Shown here in pieces: positions 48,305 to 55,612 of a stretch of DNA of 64,000 nt. The DNA is from Azophilus sp026709365 (lineage in GTDB: Bacteria; Pseudomonadota; Gammaproteobacteria; Pseudomonadales; Azotimanducaceae). Where the stretch lies: contig OZ241345.1 in NCBI GenBank assembly GCA_965200175.1, positions 1,674,001-1,738,000 of the forward strand. The letters run 5' to 3'. Numbering within the stretch: the first letter of the stretch is position 1; the number at the start of each line of letters is the position of its first letter. The position numbers and the translations under genes are program-made. Below the pieces are notes generated by a model that saw only the letters and a program-made list of their open reading frames with translations, did not search any database and was not told where the DNA came from.

Positions 48305-48343
48305 CCGGGAATCTCGTCTGAAGCGGGCGTGTCGCCCCGGAGC

Positions 48344-48393
48344 GGGGGCATGACGAACCGACACGCAGCGAAGGTGCGCGTTCGCGCCCTCGC
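48344..48393 (-). repeat. family-2 repeat, inverted orientation
   Basis: The plus-strand sequence begins GGGCATGACGAACCGACACG and contains AGCGAAGGTGCGCGTTCGC. Its complement matches the block at 49837-49886. The pair flanks the LLM oxidoreductase in inverted orientation. Confidence 0.65.
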
Positions 48394-48562
48394 AGTGGCG
48401 CCCGTCAGAGCGCCGCCCGCTCAAGCCCAGCCAAAGTCAAACTGAGCCCCATCAAACGCGCCCGCTGCGCGGGCGCGCCTGTCCCCCAAGGCCGCAATGT
48501 GCCAAACTTGTGCGCCATTGCGTTGCTCATGCACCATCGCGTTTAAGGGAGACAACAGGCCC

Positions 48563-49801
48563 ATGAAATTCGGCATTTTCTACGAGCATCAACTGCCACG
48601 GGACTGGGACGAGTCCAGCGAGCACCAATTGATCCAGAATTCGCTTGAGCAGATCGAACTCGCCGACCGGCTGGGCTTCGACTACGCTTGGGAGGTGGAG
48701 CACCACTTTCTGGAGGAGTACTCCCACTCCTCCGCGCCGGAGGTCTTTCTCGCCGCCGCCAGCCAGCGCACCGAGAACATCCGCCTTGGCCACGGCATCA
48801 TTCAGATGACCACCAACCATCCGGCGCGGGTGGCTGAGAAGGTGGCGACCTTGGACCTGGTCTCCAACGGCCGGGTGGAGCTCGGCCTCGGCGAAGGCTC
48901 CTCGGTCACCGAGCTGCATCCCTTCAACCTGCGCTTTCGCGACAAGCGCGACATCTGGGAGGACGCCGTGCGCTGCGTGCTGCCGATGTTCTGGAACCAC
49001 GGCTGGGAGTACGACGGCGAATACTTCAAGTTCCCGAAGCGGGCGGTGGTGCCCAAGCCCCTGCAAAAGCCCCACCCGCCGCTGTGGGTGGCCTGCTCCC
49101 AACTTGAGACCATCAAGTACTCCGCCCACCGGGGCATGGGCGCGCTGTGCTTCAAGTTCGTCGATCTGGCCGCCGCCCGAGCTTGGGTGAACGCCTACTA
49201 CAACACCTTCATCCATCAGCAGGAACGGCTTTGCGAGTACCAAGCCAATCCCAACGTCGCGGTGGTCAGCGGCTTCATGTGCGCGGAAACGGACGAGGAG
49301 GCTTGGCGCAAGGCCGACGGCTGGACCTTCTTCCAATTCGCCCTGCAGCTCTACAACCGAGAAGGTCCCTTCGAACCGGGCGAAGTCCACATCTGGGACC
49401 GCTACCAAGCCTGGAAGGAGACGCCGGCCGGCCAGCGGCGCTCCGGTAGCGAGCTGATCGGCTCGCCGGACACCATACGCCGGCGCTTGCGGGAGTTGGA
49501 GGATGCCAACGTGGATCAGGTGATCCTGCTCAACCAAGCGGGCAAGAACTCCCACGAGGACATTTGCAGCAGCCTTGAGTTGTTCGCCGAAGCGGTCATG
49601 CCCGAATTTCACGGGCGCCATGATGAGCACGAGGCTTGGAAGGCGGCCGTGCTGAGCGGCGAGATCGTCCTGGAGGACATCGATACCGATCCGTTCGACT
49701 TCACCGCCCGGCAGGCGCCAACGCAGAAACCGTCCAAGGACCGGCGCAACATGGTGGCGGGCGTGGTGGGCAGGCCGGACTCGACCGCGATCAGCGCCTA
49801 A
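48563..49801 (+). CDS. LLM-class flavin-dependent oxidoreductase
   Basis: 412 residues from the ATG at 48563 (MKFGIFYEHQLPRDWD), which has AAGGGAG 12 bases upstream. Luciferase-like TIM barrel with AWEVEHHFLEEYSHSSAPEV, IRLGHGIIQMTTNHPARVAEKVATLDLVSNGRVELGLGEGSS and GSPDTIRRRLRELEDANVDQVILL, typical of alkanal-monooxygenase-like LLM proteins; reduced FMN (or F420) is the likely cofactor. The C-terminal 50 residues are a variable tail. It lies alone between inverted family-2 repeats. Confidence 0.9.
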   Translation: MKFGIFYEHQLPRDWDESSEHQLIQNSLEQIELADRLGFDYAWEVEHHFLEEYSHSSAPEVFLAAASQRTENIRLGHGIIQMTTNHPARVAEKVATLDLVSNGRVELGLGEGSSVTELHPFNLRFRDKRDIWEDAVRCVLPMFWNHGWEYDGEYFKFPKRAVVPKPLQKPHPPLWVACSQLETIKYSAHRGMGALCFKFVDLAAARAWVNAYYNTFIHQQERLCEYQANPNVAVVSGFMCAETDEEAWRKADGWTFFQFALQLYNREGPFEPGEVHIWDRYQAWKETPAGQRRSGSELIGSPDTIRRRLRELEDANVDQVILLNQAGKNSHEDICSSLELFAEAVMPEFHGRHDEHEAWKAAVLSGEIVLEDIDTDPFDFTARQAPTQKPSKDRRNMVAGVVGRPDSTAISA

Positions 49802-49836
49802 CTTCCTCGAACGGATCGCTTGATCCAATCGACGGC

Positions 49837-49886
49837 GTGAACGCGCACCTTCGGTGCGTGTCGGTTTGTTATGCCCTCACCCCAAG
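49837..49886 (+). repeat. family-2 repeat, direct orientation
   Basis: GAACGCGCACCTTCGGTGCG and the following TGTCGGTTTGTTATGCCC match the complement of 48344-48393 with few changes. It contains the internal hairpin GCGCACC/GGTGCG. It lies 36 bases after the LLM gene's stop. Confidence 0.65.
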
Positions 49887-49959
49887 GCACCCCGGTCCCG
49901 GCGTCGTCCCCGGACTGAGCGTCGTACCTCGGACCGAGGCCCCCGCGCTCGATTTTGAA

Positions 49960-51045
49960 CTAGGCGTCGAAGAGGATGACGCTGCGGGCCACCTCGCCGG
50001 TTTCCAAGGCCAGCAGGGCATCGTTCACATCGCTGAGCTTGATGCGGCTGGACACCATGTCGTCCAAGTGCAGCTTGCCCTGCAGGTAAAAGTCAACGAA
50101 GCGCGGCATGTCCACCCGGAAGCGGTTCGAACCCATGAACGAGCCCTGGATCTTCTTCTCGAACAGGAAGTCCACGCCGTGCAGGGAAACCATGCCGCCC
50201 GGCGGAATCATGCCGATCACGGTGGCGGTGCCGCCATGCTTGAGCATCTGGAAGGCTTGCTCGGCGGTCACCTTCAGGCCGATGGCCTCGAAGGCGTGAT
50301 GGACGCCGCCGGAGGTCATGGCCATGACCGTTCCCACCGGGTCGTCCTCCTTGGCGTTGACCGCGTCAGTGGCGCCGAACTTGCGGGCCAGCTCCAGCTT
50401 TGAGGGCACGGTGTCCACCGCGATGATGCGGCCCGCCCCGGCGATGGCCGCGCCGTTGATGCACGACAGCCCGATGCCGCCGCAGCCGATCACCGCCACC
50501 GTCTCACCGGGCCGAACCTTGGCAGTGTGAATCACCGCGCCCACCCCGGTGGTCACCCCGCAGCCGATCAAGGCGGCGCGGTCGAGCGGCATGTCATCGC
50601 GAATCTTGGCCACCGCGTGCTCGTGAACCAACATGTATTCGGCAAAGGAGCCCAAATTGGCGAACTGCCCAAGGGCCGTGCCGCCCTGGCTGATGCGCGG
50701 CTCCTCCTCCTCGCGGCGCCGGGTCTCCGGCTCCTCGCAAAGGTTCATGCGCCCGGTGAGGCAGTGTTCGCAGTGGCCGCAGAACACCGACAGGCAGGTG
50801 ATGACGTGATCCCCCGGCGCAACGTAGTGGACGTCGGCGCCCACCGCCTCCACCACCCCGGCGCTTTCGTGGCCGAGCACCATGGGCGTGACGCCCGGAT
50901 AGGTGCCGTTGAAGAAGTGCATGTCGCTGTGGCAGACGCCAGCCGCAGCCGTGCGCACCAAAACCTCCCGAGGGCCGGGCTTGGAGACCTCAATGTCCTC
51001 CACCTCCATCGGCACGTTCACTTCACGAAAAACCGCTGCCTTCAT
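49960..51045 (-). CDS. zinc-dependent alcohol dehydrogenase (MDR)
   Basis: 361 residues. Catalytic-zinc Cys in GVCHSDMHFF and GHESAGVVEAVG; structural-zinc cysteines in LSVFCGHCEHCLTGRMNLC; NAD motif VIGCGGIGLSCINGAAIAG followed by acidic IIAVD, favouring NAD(H). The long acidic insert (residues about 105-120, EPETRRREEEEP) and overall layout resemble class III-like and mycobacterial AdhD-type alcohol dehydrogenases. The ATG at 51045 is preceded by AGGAGGGT. The oxidised alcohol cannot be specified. Confidence 0.9.
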   Translation of the reverse strand: MKAAVFREVNVPMEVEDIEVSKPGPREVLVRTAAAGVCHSDMHFFNGTYPGVTPMVLGHESAGVVEAVGADVHYVAPGDHVITCLSVFCGHCEHCLTGRMNLCEEPETRRREEEEPRISQGGTALGQFANLGSFAEYMLVHEHAVAKIRDDMPLDRAALIGCGVTTGVGAVIHTAKVRPGETVAVIGCGGIGLSCINGAAIAGAGRIIAVDTVPSKLELARKFGATDAVNAKEDDPVGTVMAMTSGGVHHAFEAIGLKVTAEQAFQMLKHGGTATVIGMIPPGGMVSLHGVDFLFEKKIQGSFMGSNRFRVDMPRFVDFYLQGKLHLDDMVSSRIKLSDVNDALLALETGEVARSVILFDA

Positions 51046-51112
51046 GGATCACCCTCCTGTCTAGATAAACACTGCGAGTTTGCCGCACTGGCCTTGGGAC
51101 GTGCAAGCGCCT

Positions 51113-51208
51113 GCGCGCCCGCCTGCGCGGGCGCGGATGGAGTTTCGCTGCGCGAAACTCCGCGCGCTCGTCGCGTGGGCTAGATTCGAGATGTTTCTGA
51201 GCCCGCGC
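51113..51208 (+). repeat. dispersed two-hairpin element, copy E
   Basis: Hairpin 1 stem CGCGCCCGC (51114-51122) pairs with 51127-51135. Hairpin 2 is GGAGTTTCGC/GCGAAACTCC with a very short loop. Tail follows to ...GAGATGTTTCTGAG. Confidence 0.85.
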
Positions 51209-51212
51209 TGCT

Positions 51213-51250
51213 GCTTAGGTCGGACTCCGATATGTTTCCAAGGCCGCGCA
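51213..51250 (+). repeat. dispersed element, tail-only fragment E2
   Basis: CTTAGGTCGGACTCCGATATG and the bases after it match the conserved tail of the element, without either hairpin. Confidence 0.6.
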
Positions 51251-51294
51251 TTGCGTTCCGAACCATCGGAACTCGGCGGCAAACACCCCCCCGC

Positions 51295-52296
51295 TTACCG
51301 CAGACGTCGCTCCACCAGCGATTGCGCTGCCTCGATGGCGGCGGCAAGGCCGCGATTGTCGGCTCTGCCGAGGCCGGCGATGTCGAAGGCGGTGCCGTGA
51401 TCCACTGAAGTACGGACGAAGGGAATGCCCAAGGTGGCGGTGGTGCTCTGGTGAAAGTCGTGGACTTTCACAGCGATGTGGCCTTGGTCGTGGTAGAGGG
51501 CCAGCACCACGTCGAACTCGCCGCCGATGGCGCGGTTGAACACTGAATCCGCCGGGATGGGGCCGGCAGCGTTTAAGCCTTGCCGCCGAGCATCGGCGAC
51601 GGCGGGCGCGAGCTCGTCGATTTCCTCCCGGCCCAGCAGCCCGCCTTCCCCGCCATGGGGATTGAGCGCCGCCACTGCGATGCGCGGCTGGCGCAGGCCC
51701 CACCGCTCAAGCGACTCGTGGATCAGGCCGAGCTTCTCGCCCACATTGGCGCGGGTGGCGTAGCGGGCGGCTTCGATCAAGGGCTTGTGGGTGGACAGAT
51801 GCACGACCTTGAGGCCCGGCGTCATCAGCATGGTCGCCGTGGAGGCCGAGCCGGTCAGCCGCGCCAGAATTTCCTGGTGGCCGATGTCGTCAACATAGCC
51901 GGCTGCGTGAATCGCCTCTTTATTGATGGGGCAGGTCACCATCGCCGCCAACCTTCCGTCCAGGCAAAGCGCCGCCGCTGCCTCCACCGCCCGCACGGCA
52001 TGGTGCCCGCAGGCGGCCTGAACCTGGCCATGCCGAAAGTCCGGTGGCCGGGAAACGCCGACGTCGAGGATGCCGGCAACGGCGCCGCCGTTGGGCATGT
52101 CGTCGAGCGAATCGAACGTTGGGAGGGGCGCCGACGCCAGATCCGCCGCCGCCGCACCCTCCGCCAAGGCCCAGTCGCTGCCAATCAGCAGCAAGCGAAC
52201 GCCGGCACAATCCGCCGCCTGCAAGTGTTTGGCCAGCACCTCCGGGCCGATGCCCGCCGGGTCGCCCATGGTGATGCCAACCAATGGAAGCGTCAT
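51295..52296 (-). CDS. pdxA: 4-hydroxythreonine-4-phosphate dehydrogenase
   Basis: 333 residues from the ATG at 52296 (MTLPLVGITMGDPAGIGPE); longer readings lie in ribB(A). Conserved PdxA features: TMGDPAGIGPE, DDIGHQEILARLTG with a metal His, NPHGGEGGLLGREE, and ALYHDQGHIAVK with the second metal His. It forms pyridoxal-phosphate precursor. The start is five bases past the ribB(A) stop. PdxA-like D-threonate-phosphate dehydrogenases are an alternative, but the vitamin context favours pdxA. Confidence 0.9.
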   Translation of the reverse strand: MTLPLVGITMGDPAGIGPEVLAKHLQAADCAGVRLLLIGSDWALAEGAAAADLASAPLPTFDSLDDMPNGGAVAGILDVGVSRPPDFRHGQVQAACGHHAVRAVEAAAALCLDGRLAAMVTCPINKEAIHAAGYVDDIGHQEILARLTGSASTATMLMTPGLKVVHLSTHKPLIEAARYATRANVGEKLGLIHESLERWGLRQPRIAVAALNPHGGEGGLLGREEIDELAPAVADARRQGLNAAGPIPADSVFNRAIGGEFDVVLALYHDQGHIAVKVHDFHQSTTATLGIPFVRTSVDHGTAFDIAGLGRADNRGLAAAIEAAQSLVERRLR

Positions 52297-52301
52297 GGGC
52301 G

Positions 52302-53390
52302 CTAGAGAAGCTCCGTCGCGTCGAGGATCAGCCCGAAGCCGCGCACGCCGACGAAGCCCACTTCGCGGCCCGCGATCAGGCGAATGTGCGTCAGGCCCAA
52401 GTCGCGCAAAATCTGCGCGCCGACGCCGATCTCCAGCCACTGGGCCTTGCGCTCCTGCTCCCGGGACTGATCCTCCAGCTTCTCCAAGGGCACGCCCACA
52501 AAGCCGGTGCGCAGGTAGATCAGCACGCCCTGCCCCAAGGCCTTGATACGATCCAGGGACGCATCGAGGAGATTCTGGTCGTGGTCGGTCTGCGGCCCGA
52601 GCACGTCATCGATCAGCTTTTCACGATGTATGCGCACCGGCACCGACGCATCGCCGCGCAGGTCGCCGAACACCAGCGCCAGATGCTCGGCATCCTCGAA
52701 CTTGGTCTTGTAGGCCAGCGCCCGGGCCGGGCCGATGCGGGTCTTGACCTGGAATTCCCGGGTGCGCTCCACCAGCCGCTCCCGGGTCTGCCGGTAAGCG
52801 ATGAGGTCGGCAATGGTGATGATCTTCAAATGGTGGCGGGCGGCGAACTCGAACAGTTGCGGCAGCCGTTGCACGGTGCCGTCGTCATTGACCAGTTCCG
52901 CCAGCAGGCCCACCGGCGGCAGGCCGGCCAGCTCCGCCAGGTCAACGCCCGCCTCCGTATGCCCGGAACGCACCAGCACGCCGCCGCGACGGGCCACCAA
53001 CGGGAAGATGTGGCCGGGACGCACGAAATCCTCACCGGCCACGTTGCTGCTGGTCAGCGCCTGCACCGTGGCCGCCCGCTCCTCGGCGGAAATGCCGGTG
53101 GTGAGGCCCTGCTTGTAGTCTATGGAGACGGTGAACGCCGTGCTCATGGGCGCATCGTTGCGCGCCACCATGGGATCGAGGCGCAAACGGTTCGCCAAGC
53201 TCTGGCGAATCGGCGCGCAGAGGATGCCGCTGGTGTGGCGGACCATGAAGGCCACCTGCTCGGGCGTCGCCTTGCTGGCGGCCATGATGAGATCGCCTTC
53301 GTTCTCCCGGTCGTCATCGTCAACAACGACCACCATCTCGCCTGCCGTGATGGCTTGGAGCGCGTCTTCAACGGAATCGAATTGGGACAT
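52302..53390 (-). CDS. ribB: 3,4-dihydroxy-2-butanone-4-phosphate synthase with decayed GTP cyclohydrolase II domain
   Basis: 362 residues. The N-terminal RibB domain is intact: DDDDRENEGDLIMAA with the metal/catalytic acidic residues, TSGILCAPI, and RRGGVLVRSGHTEAGVDLAELAG. The C-terminal half is laid out like GTP cyclohydrolase II (RIHREKLIDDVLG..., GLGAQIL-like GVGAQILRDLGL), but the usual zinc cysteines (C...CDC) are gone; the region VRIHREKLIDDVLG has none. It is therefore a RibBA-shaped protein likely active only as RibB. No FMN riboswitch was seen upstream, where a dispersed repeat lies. Confidence 0.85.
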   Translation of the reverse strand: MSQFDSVEDALQAITAGEMVVVVDDDDRENEGDLIMAASKATPEQVAFMVRHTSGILCAPIRQSLANRLRLDPMVARNDAPMSTAFTVSIDYKQGLTTGISAEERAATVQALTSSNVAGEDFVRPGHIFPLVARRGGVLVRSGHTEAGVDLAELAGLPPVGLLAELVNDDGTVQRLPQLFEFAARHHLKIITIADLIAYRQTRERLVERTREFQVKTRIGPARALAYKTKFEDAEHLALVFGDLRGDASVPVRIHREKLIDDVLGPQTDHDQNLLDASLDRIKALGQGVLIYLRTGFVGVPLEKLEDQSREQERKAQWLEIGVGAQILRDLGLTHIRLIAGREVGFVGVRGFGLILDATELL

Positions 53391-53451
53391 GGCCGTAGTG
53401 TACTTGATGTAGGTGCGGGAAACTCACGCCCGCAAAGCGGATGCGCTGTGC

Positions 53452-53545
53452 GAGCTCAGAAACATTTCGGAATCTGGCCCAAGCGACTAGTGCAGAGTTT
53501 CGCGCCAGCGAAACTCCAACGCACCCGCGAAGCGGGTGCGCTTGC
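53452..53545 (-). repeat. dispersed two-hairpin element, copy F
   Basis: Reverse orientation. Hairpin 1 stem GCACCCGC (53521-53528) pairs with GCGGGTGC (53532-53539), different from the other copies. Hairpin 2 is GGAGTTTCGC/GCGAAACTCT-like. The tail (CAGAAACATTTCGGAATCTG) is at the left. Located between the divergent ribB and hydrolase genes. Confidence 0.85.
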
Positions 53546-53606
53546 TCCACATTGTGGAGCTCGCTACAGTTCTCGGCAGTGGGCATCGCCGCTGGAATGA
53601 GCCGTT

Positions 53607-54668
53607 ATGAAAATACTGAGAACCCCTGAGTCACGTTTCGCGAATCTGGCGGACTACCCCTTCGAACCCAAGTACACGACGGTTCGCACTGACGACGGCA
53701 GCGACTTGCGCATTCACCATCTGGACGAGGGCGCCAAGGATGGCCCGCTGGTGCTGTGCCTGCACGGCCAGCCGGTCTGGAGCTACCTCTACCGAAAGAT
53801 GGTCCCTTTGCTGGTTCGGGAGGGAATGCGGGTGATCGCGCCGGACCTGCCCGGTTACGGCAAGTCCGACAAGCCAGCCGCCCGCGAGGACTACAGCTAC
53901 CAGCGGCAGGTTGACTGGATGGGGCGTTGGCTTGAGCTAAACGACCTCTCCGGCATCACTTTATTTGGCCAGGACTGGGGCGGGCTCATTGGGCTGCGCC
54001 TCGTGGTGGACCACGCGGGTCGATTCGACCGCGTCGTGATCTCCAACACCGGCTTGCCGTACAACCCGGACCTGCCCGACGACGTGGTCGAGGAGGTGGA
54101 GAGGTTCCGCGCGGATGCGCCCACGCCGACCTTGGTTCAGATGCAGAAGGCGTTGGGCCAGATGCCGGGAAACCCGACCACCAAGTTCGCCTACTGGCAA
54201 AAGTTTTGTTGGGAGACGGCGGACCTGCCCATCGGCTTCATGCTGTCGATGATGGTGGAGCAGCGGTCCAACCTCTCGCGGGCGACGAGATTTCTGCTGC
54301 ACAACCTAGGGCTGGGTTCGCTGTTCCCGTCGGACTTGGCGAGGGCCTACGATGCGCCTTTCCCGAATCCCGCCTACAAGATGGGGCCGCGAGCCATGCC
54401 GAGCCAAGTGCCCACACTCCCAACAGACCCCTCGCTGGCGGCCCAGCGCGAGGCTTGGGCGTTCTTCGCCGGTTTCGACAAGCCCTTTCTGTGCGCGTTT
54501 GCGGACAATGACCCGGTCACAAGAGGTGGGGAGGCCCAGTTCAAGGAACGGGTGCCGGGGGCGCAGGGGTTGCCCCATGTCACCATCCCAGGCGGTGGAC
54601 ACTTCGTGCAGGAGAACTGCCCGGATCAGGTGACGAAGGCCATCGTCGATCTGATTCGCTCCACCTGA
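53607..54668 (+). CDS. haloalkane dehalogenase-like alpha/beta hydrolase
   Basis: 353 residues. HGQPVWSYLYRKM (53-65) with the oxyanion-region Gln, then GQDWGG with nucleophile D123, resemble haloalkane dehalogenase DhlA, whose equivalent is an aspartate next to a halide-binding Trp. A likely acid in FADNDPV and His in PGGGHFVQENC complete the triad. It is longer than typical dehalogenases (about 310), with a C-terminal insertion. Epoxide hydrolases share the fold; the D-W pair favours dehalogenase. Untested here. Confidence 0.75.
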   Translation: MKILRTPESRFANLADYPFEPKYTTVRTDDGSDLRIHHLDEGAKDGPLVLCLHGQPVWSYLYRKMVPLLVREGMRVIAPDLPGYGKSDKPAAREDYSYQRQVDWMGRWLELNDLSGITLFGQDWGGLIGLRLVVDHAGRFDRVVISNTGLPYNPDLPDDVVEEVERFRADAPTPTLVQMQKALGQMPGNPTTKFAYWQKFCWETADLPIGFMLSMMVEQRSNLSRATRFLLHNLGLGSLFPSDLARAYDAPFPNPAYKMGPRAMPSQVPTLPTDPSLAAQREAWAFFAGFDKPFLCAFADNDPVTRGGEAQFKERVPGAQGLPHVTIPGGGHFVQENCPDQVTKAIVDLIRST

Positions 54669-54723
54669 CCGACCGCAAGTGCCGACCGACGAAGCACATA
54701 GGGCGCCAACCGAGGTCCGCACC

Positions 54724-55392
54724 ATGATCGTCAGGACGCTGCTTTGGTCCGCAGCCGTGCTCGTCGTCTGCTTCCTGCTGGCGTTCTGGGCGATCTTCCT
54801 TTCACCAAGGCCGCCGCTCACCACCGATCCGGCGACGCTCGCCGGCGATGGCAGCCTGATCGACTACTGCGAACTCCCCGCGCTCGACGGCAGCGGCAAG
54901 CTGGCGGCGGACATACCCAAGGGCAACACCCCCGGCTGCGGCTACGCCCACTTCCCGTTGCCGATTCTGGCGGATTGCACCGAACCGCTGGCGGCCGGCG
55001 CCGATGACATTAGGGGATTGTGGCTGGGGGTGGAAGGCGGGCACGTCGGACATGTGGAACGCATCGAACAGTGCGGGCGCCGGGTGGTGGTCACCACCAG
55101 CGGCATCATTCACGACTACGGTCCGAACAGCACCTTGGGCGAGAACACCAACGACACCGAAGGCTCCGTGGCCTTCAGCATTGGCGGCAGGACCTATTGC
55201 CCGCGGACGTCGGCCAGCATGATCTGGAATCAAGGCGTCCTGGGCTTCCACGTGCTCGGTTGGGGCCCGGTCGTGGTGCGGCGCTACCTTGATGGTGAGC
55301 AGCTCGTGTGGGAATACGCCGACGGCAGCGTCACCCGAATGGACCGCATCTGCACGCTGCCGGACACGGAGAGGATTCCGCGCCCAAGGTAA
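54724..55392 (+). CDS. membrane-anchored protein of unknown function
   Basis: 222 residues from the ATG at 54724; a GTG at 54679 is possible. An N-terminal hydrophobic segment (LLWSAAVLVVCFLLAFWAIFL) is a likely uncleaved anchor; the rest is exported and has five cysteines (CELPAL, GCGYAHF, DCTEPL, QCGRR, YCPRT, CTLP), suggesting disulfides. No family was recognised. It starts 55 bases after the hydrolase stop and may be co-transcribed. Confidence 0.6.
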   Translation: MIVRTLLWSAAVLVVCFLLAFWAIFLSPRPPLTTDPATLAGDGSLIDYCELPALDGSGKLAADIPKGNTPGCGYAHFPLPILADCTEPLAAGADDIRGLWLGVEGGHVGHVERIEQCGRRVVVTTSGIIHDYGPNSTLGENTNDTEGSVAFSIGGRTYCPRTSASMIWNQGVLGFHVLGWGPVVVRRYLDGEQLVWEYADGSVTRMDRICTLPDTERIPRPR

Positions 55393-55612
55393 ACGCCTGC
55401 CCAAGGCCCATTTGTCCGGCAGTTCCCAGACCGACTTCCCTTCACGTCCAGCGGCGCTCCGCTTCAGTTTGGGCGTCCCGTCCCCTATGGAATCCGCCAT
55501 TCCGGTTCAAGGGCAAGACGCCCGCAGGCCGACAAAACGGAAGCCGCCGCGCCTTGTCCGCCCGCACCGTCCCGATCTCCAGCACCCCTTTGGCTTGCAG
55601 TTCGGCTGAGCT

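Larger units (their letters stand above)
48014..48562. other. 549-base intergenic region rich in repeats
   Basis: Between the GIY-YIG-like gene and the LLM oxidoreductase (divergent), so two promoters should lie here. It contains a one-armed family-3 repeat (48286-48304), a family-2 repeat (48344-48393), a GCGCCCGC/GCGGGCGC solo hairpin near 48457-48475 like the element's hairpin 1, and a CCCCGC/GCGGGG hairpin near 48246-48260. No gene was recognised. Confidence 0.65.

Noticed and set aside
53391..53606. Possible FMN riboswitch upstream of ribB
   Set aside because: The leader is occupied by the dispersed element; no conserved RFN blocks were seen.
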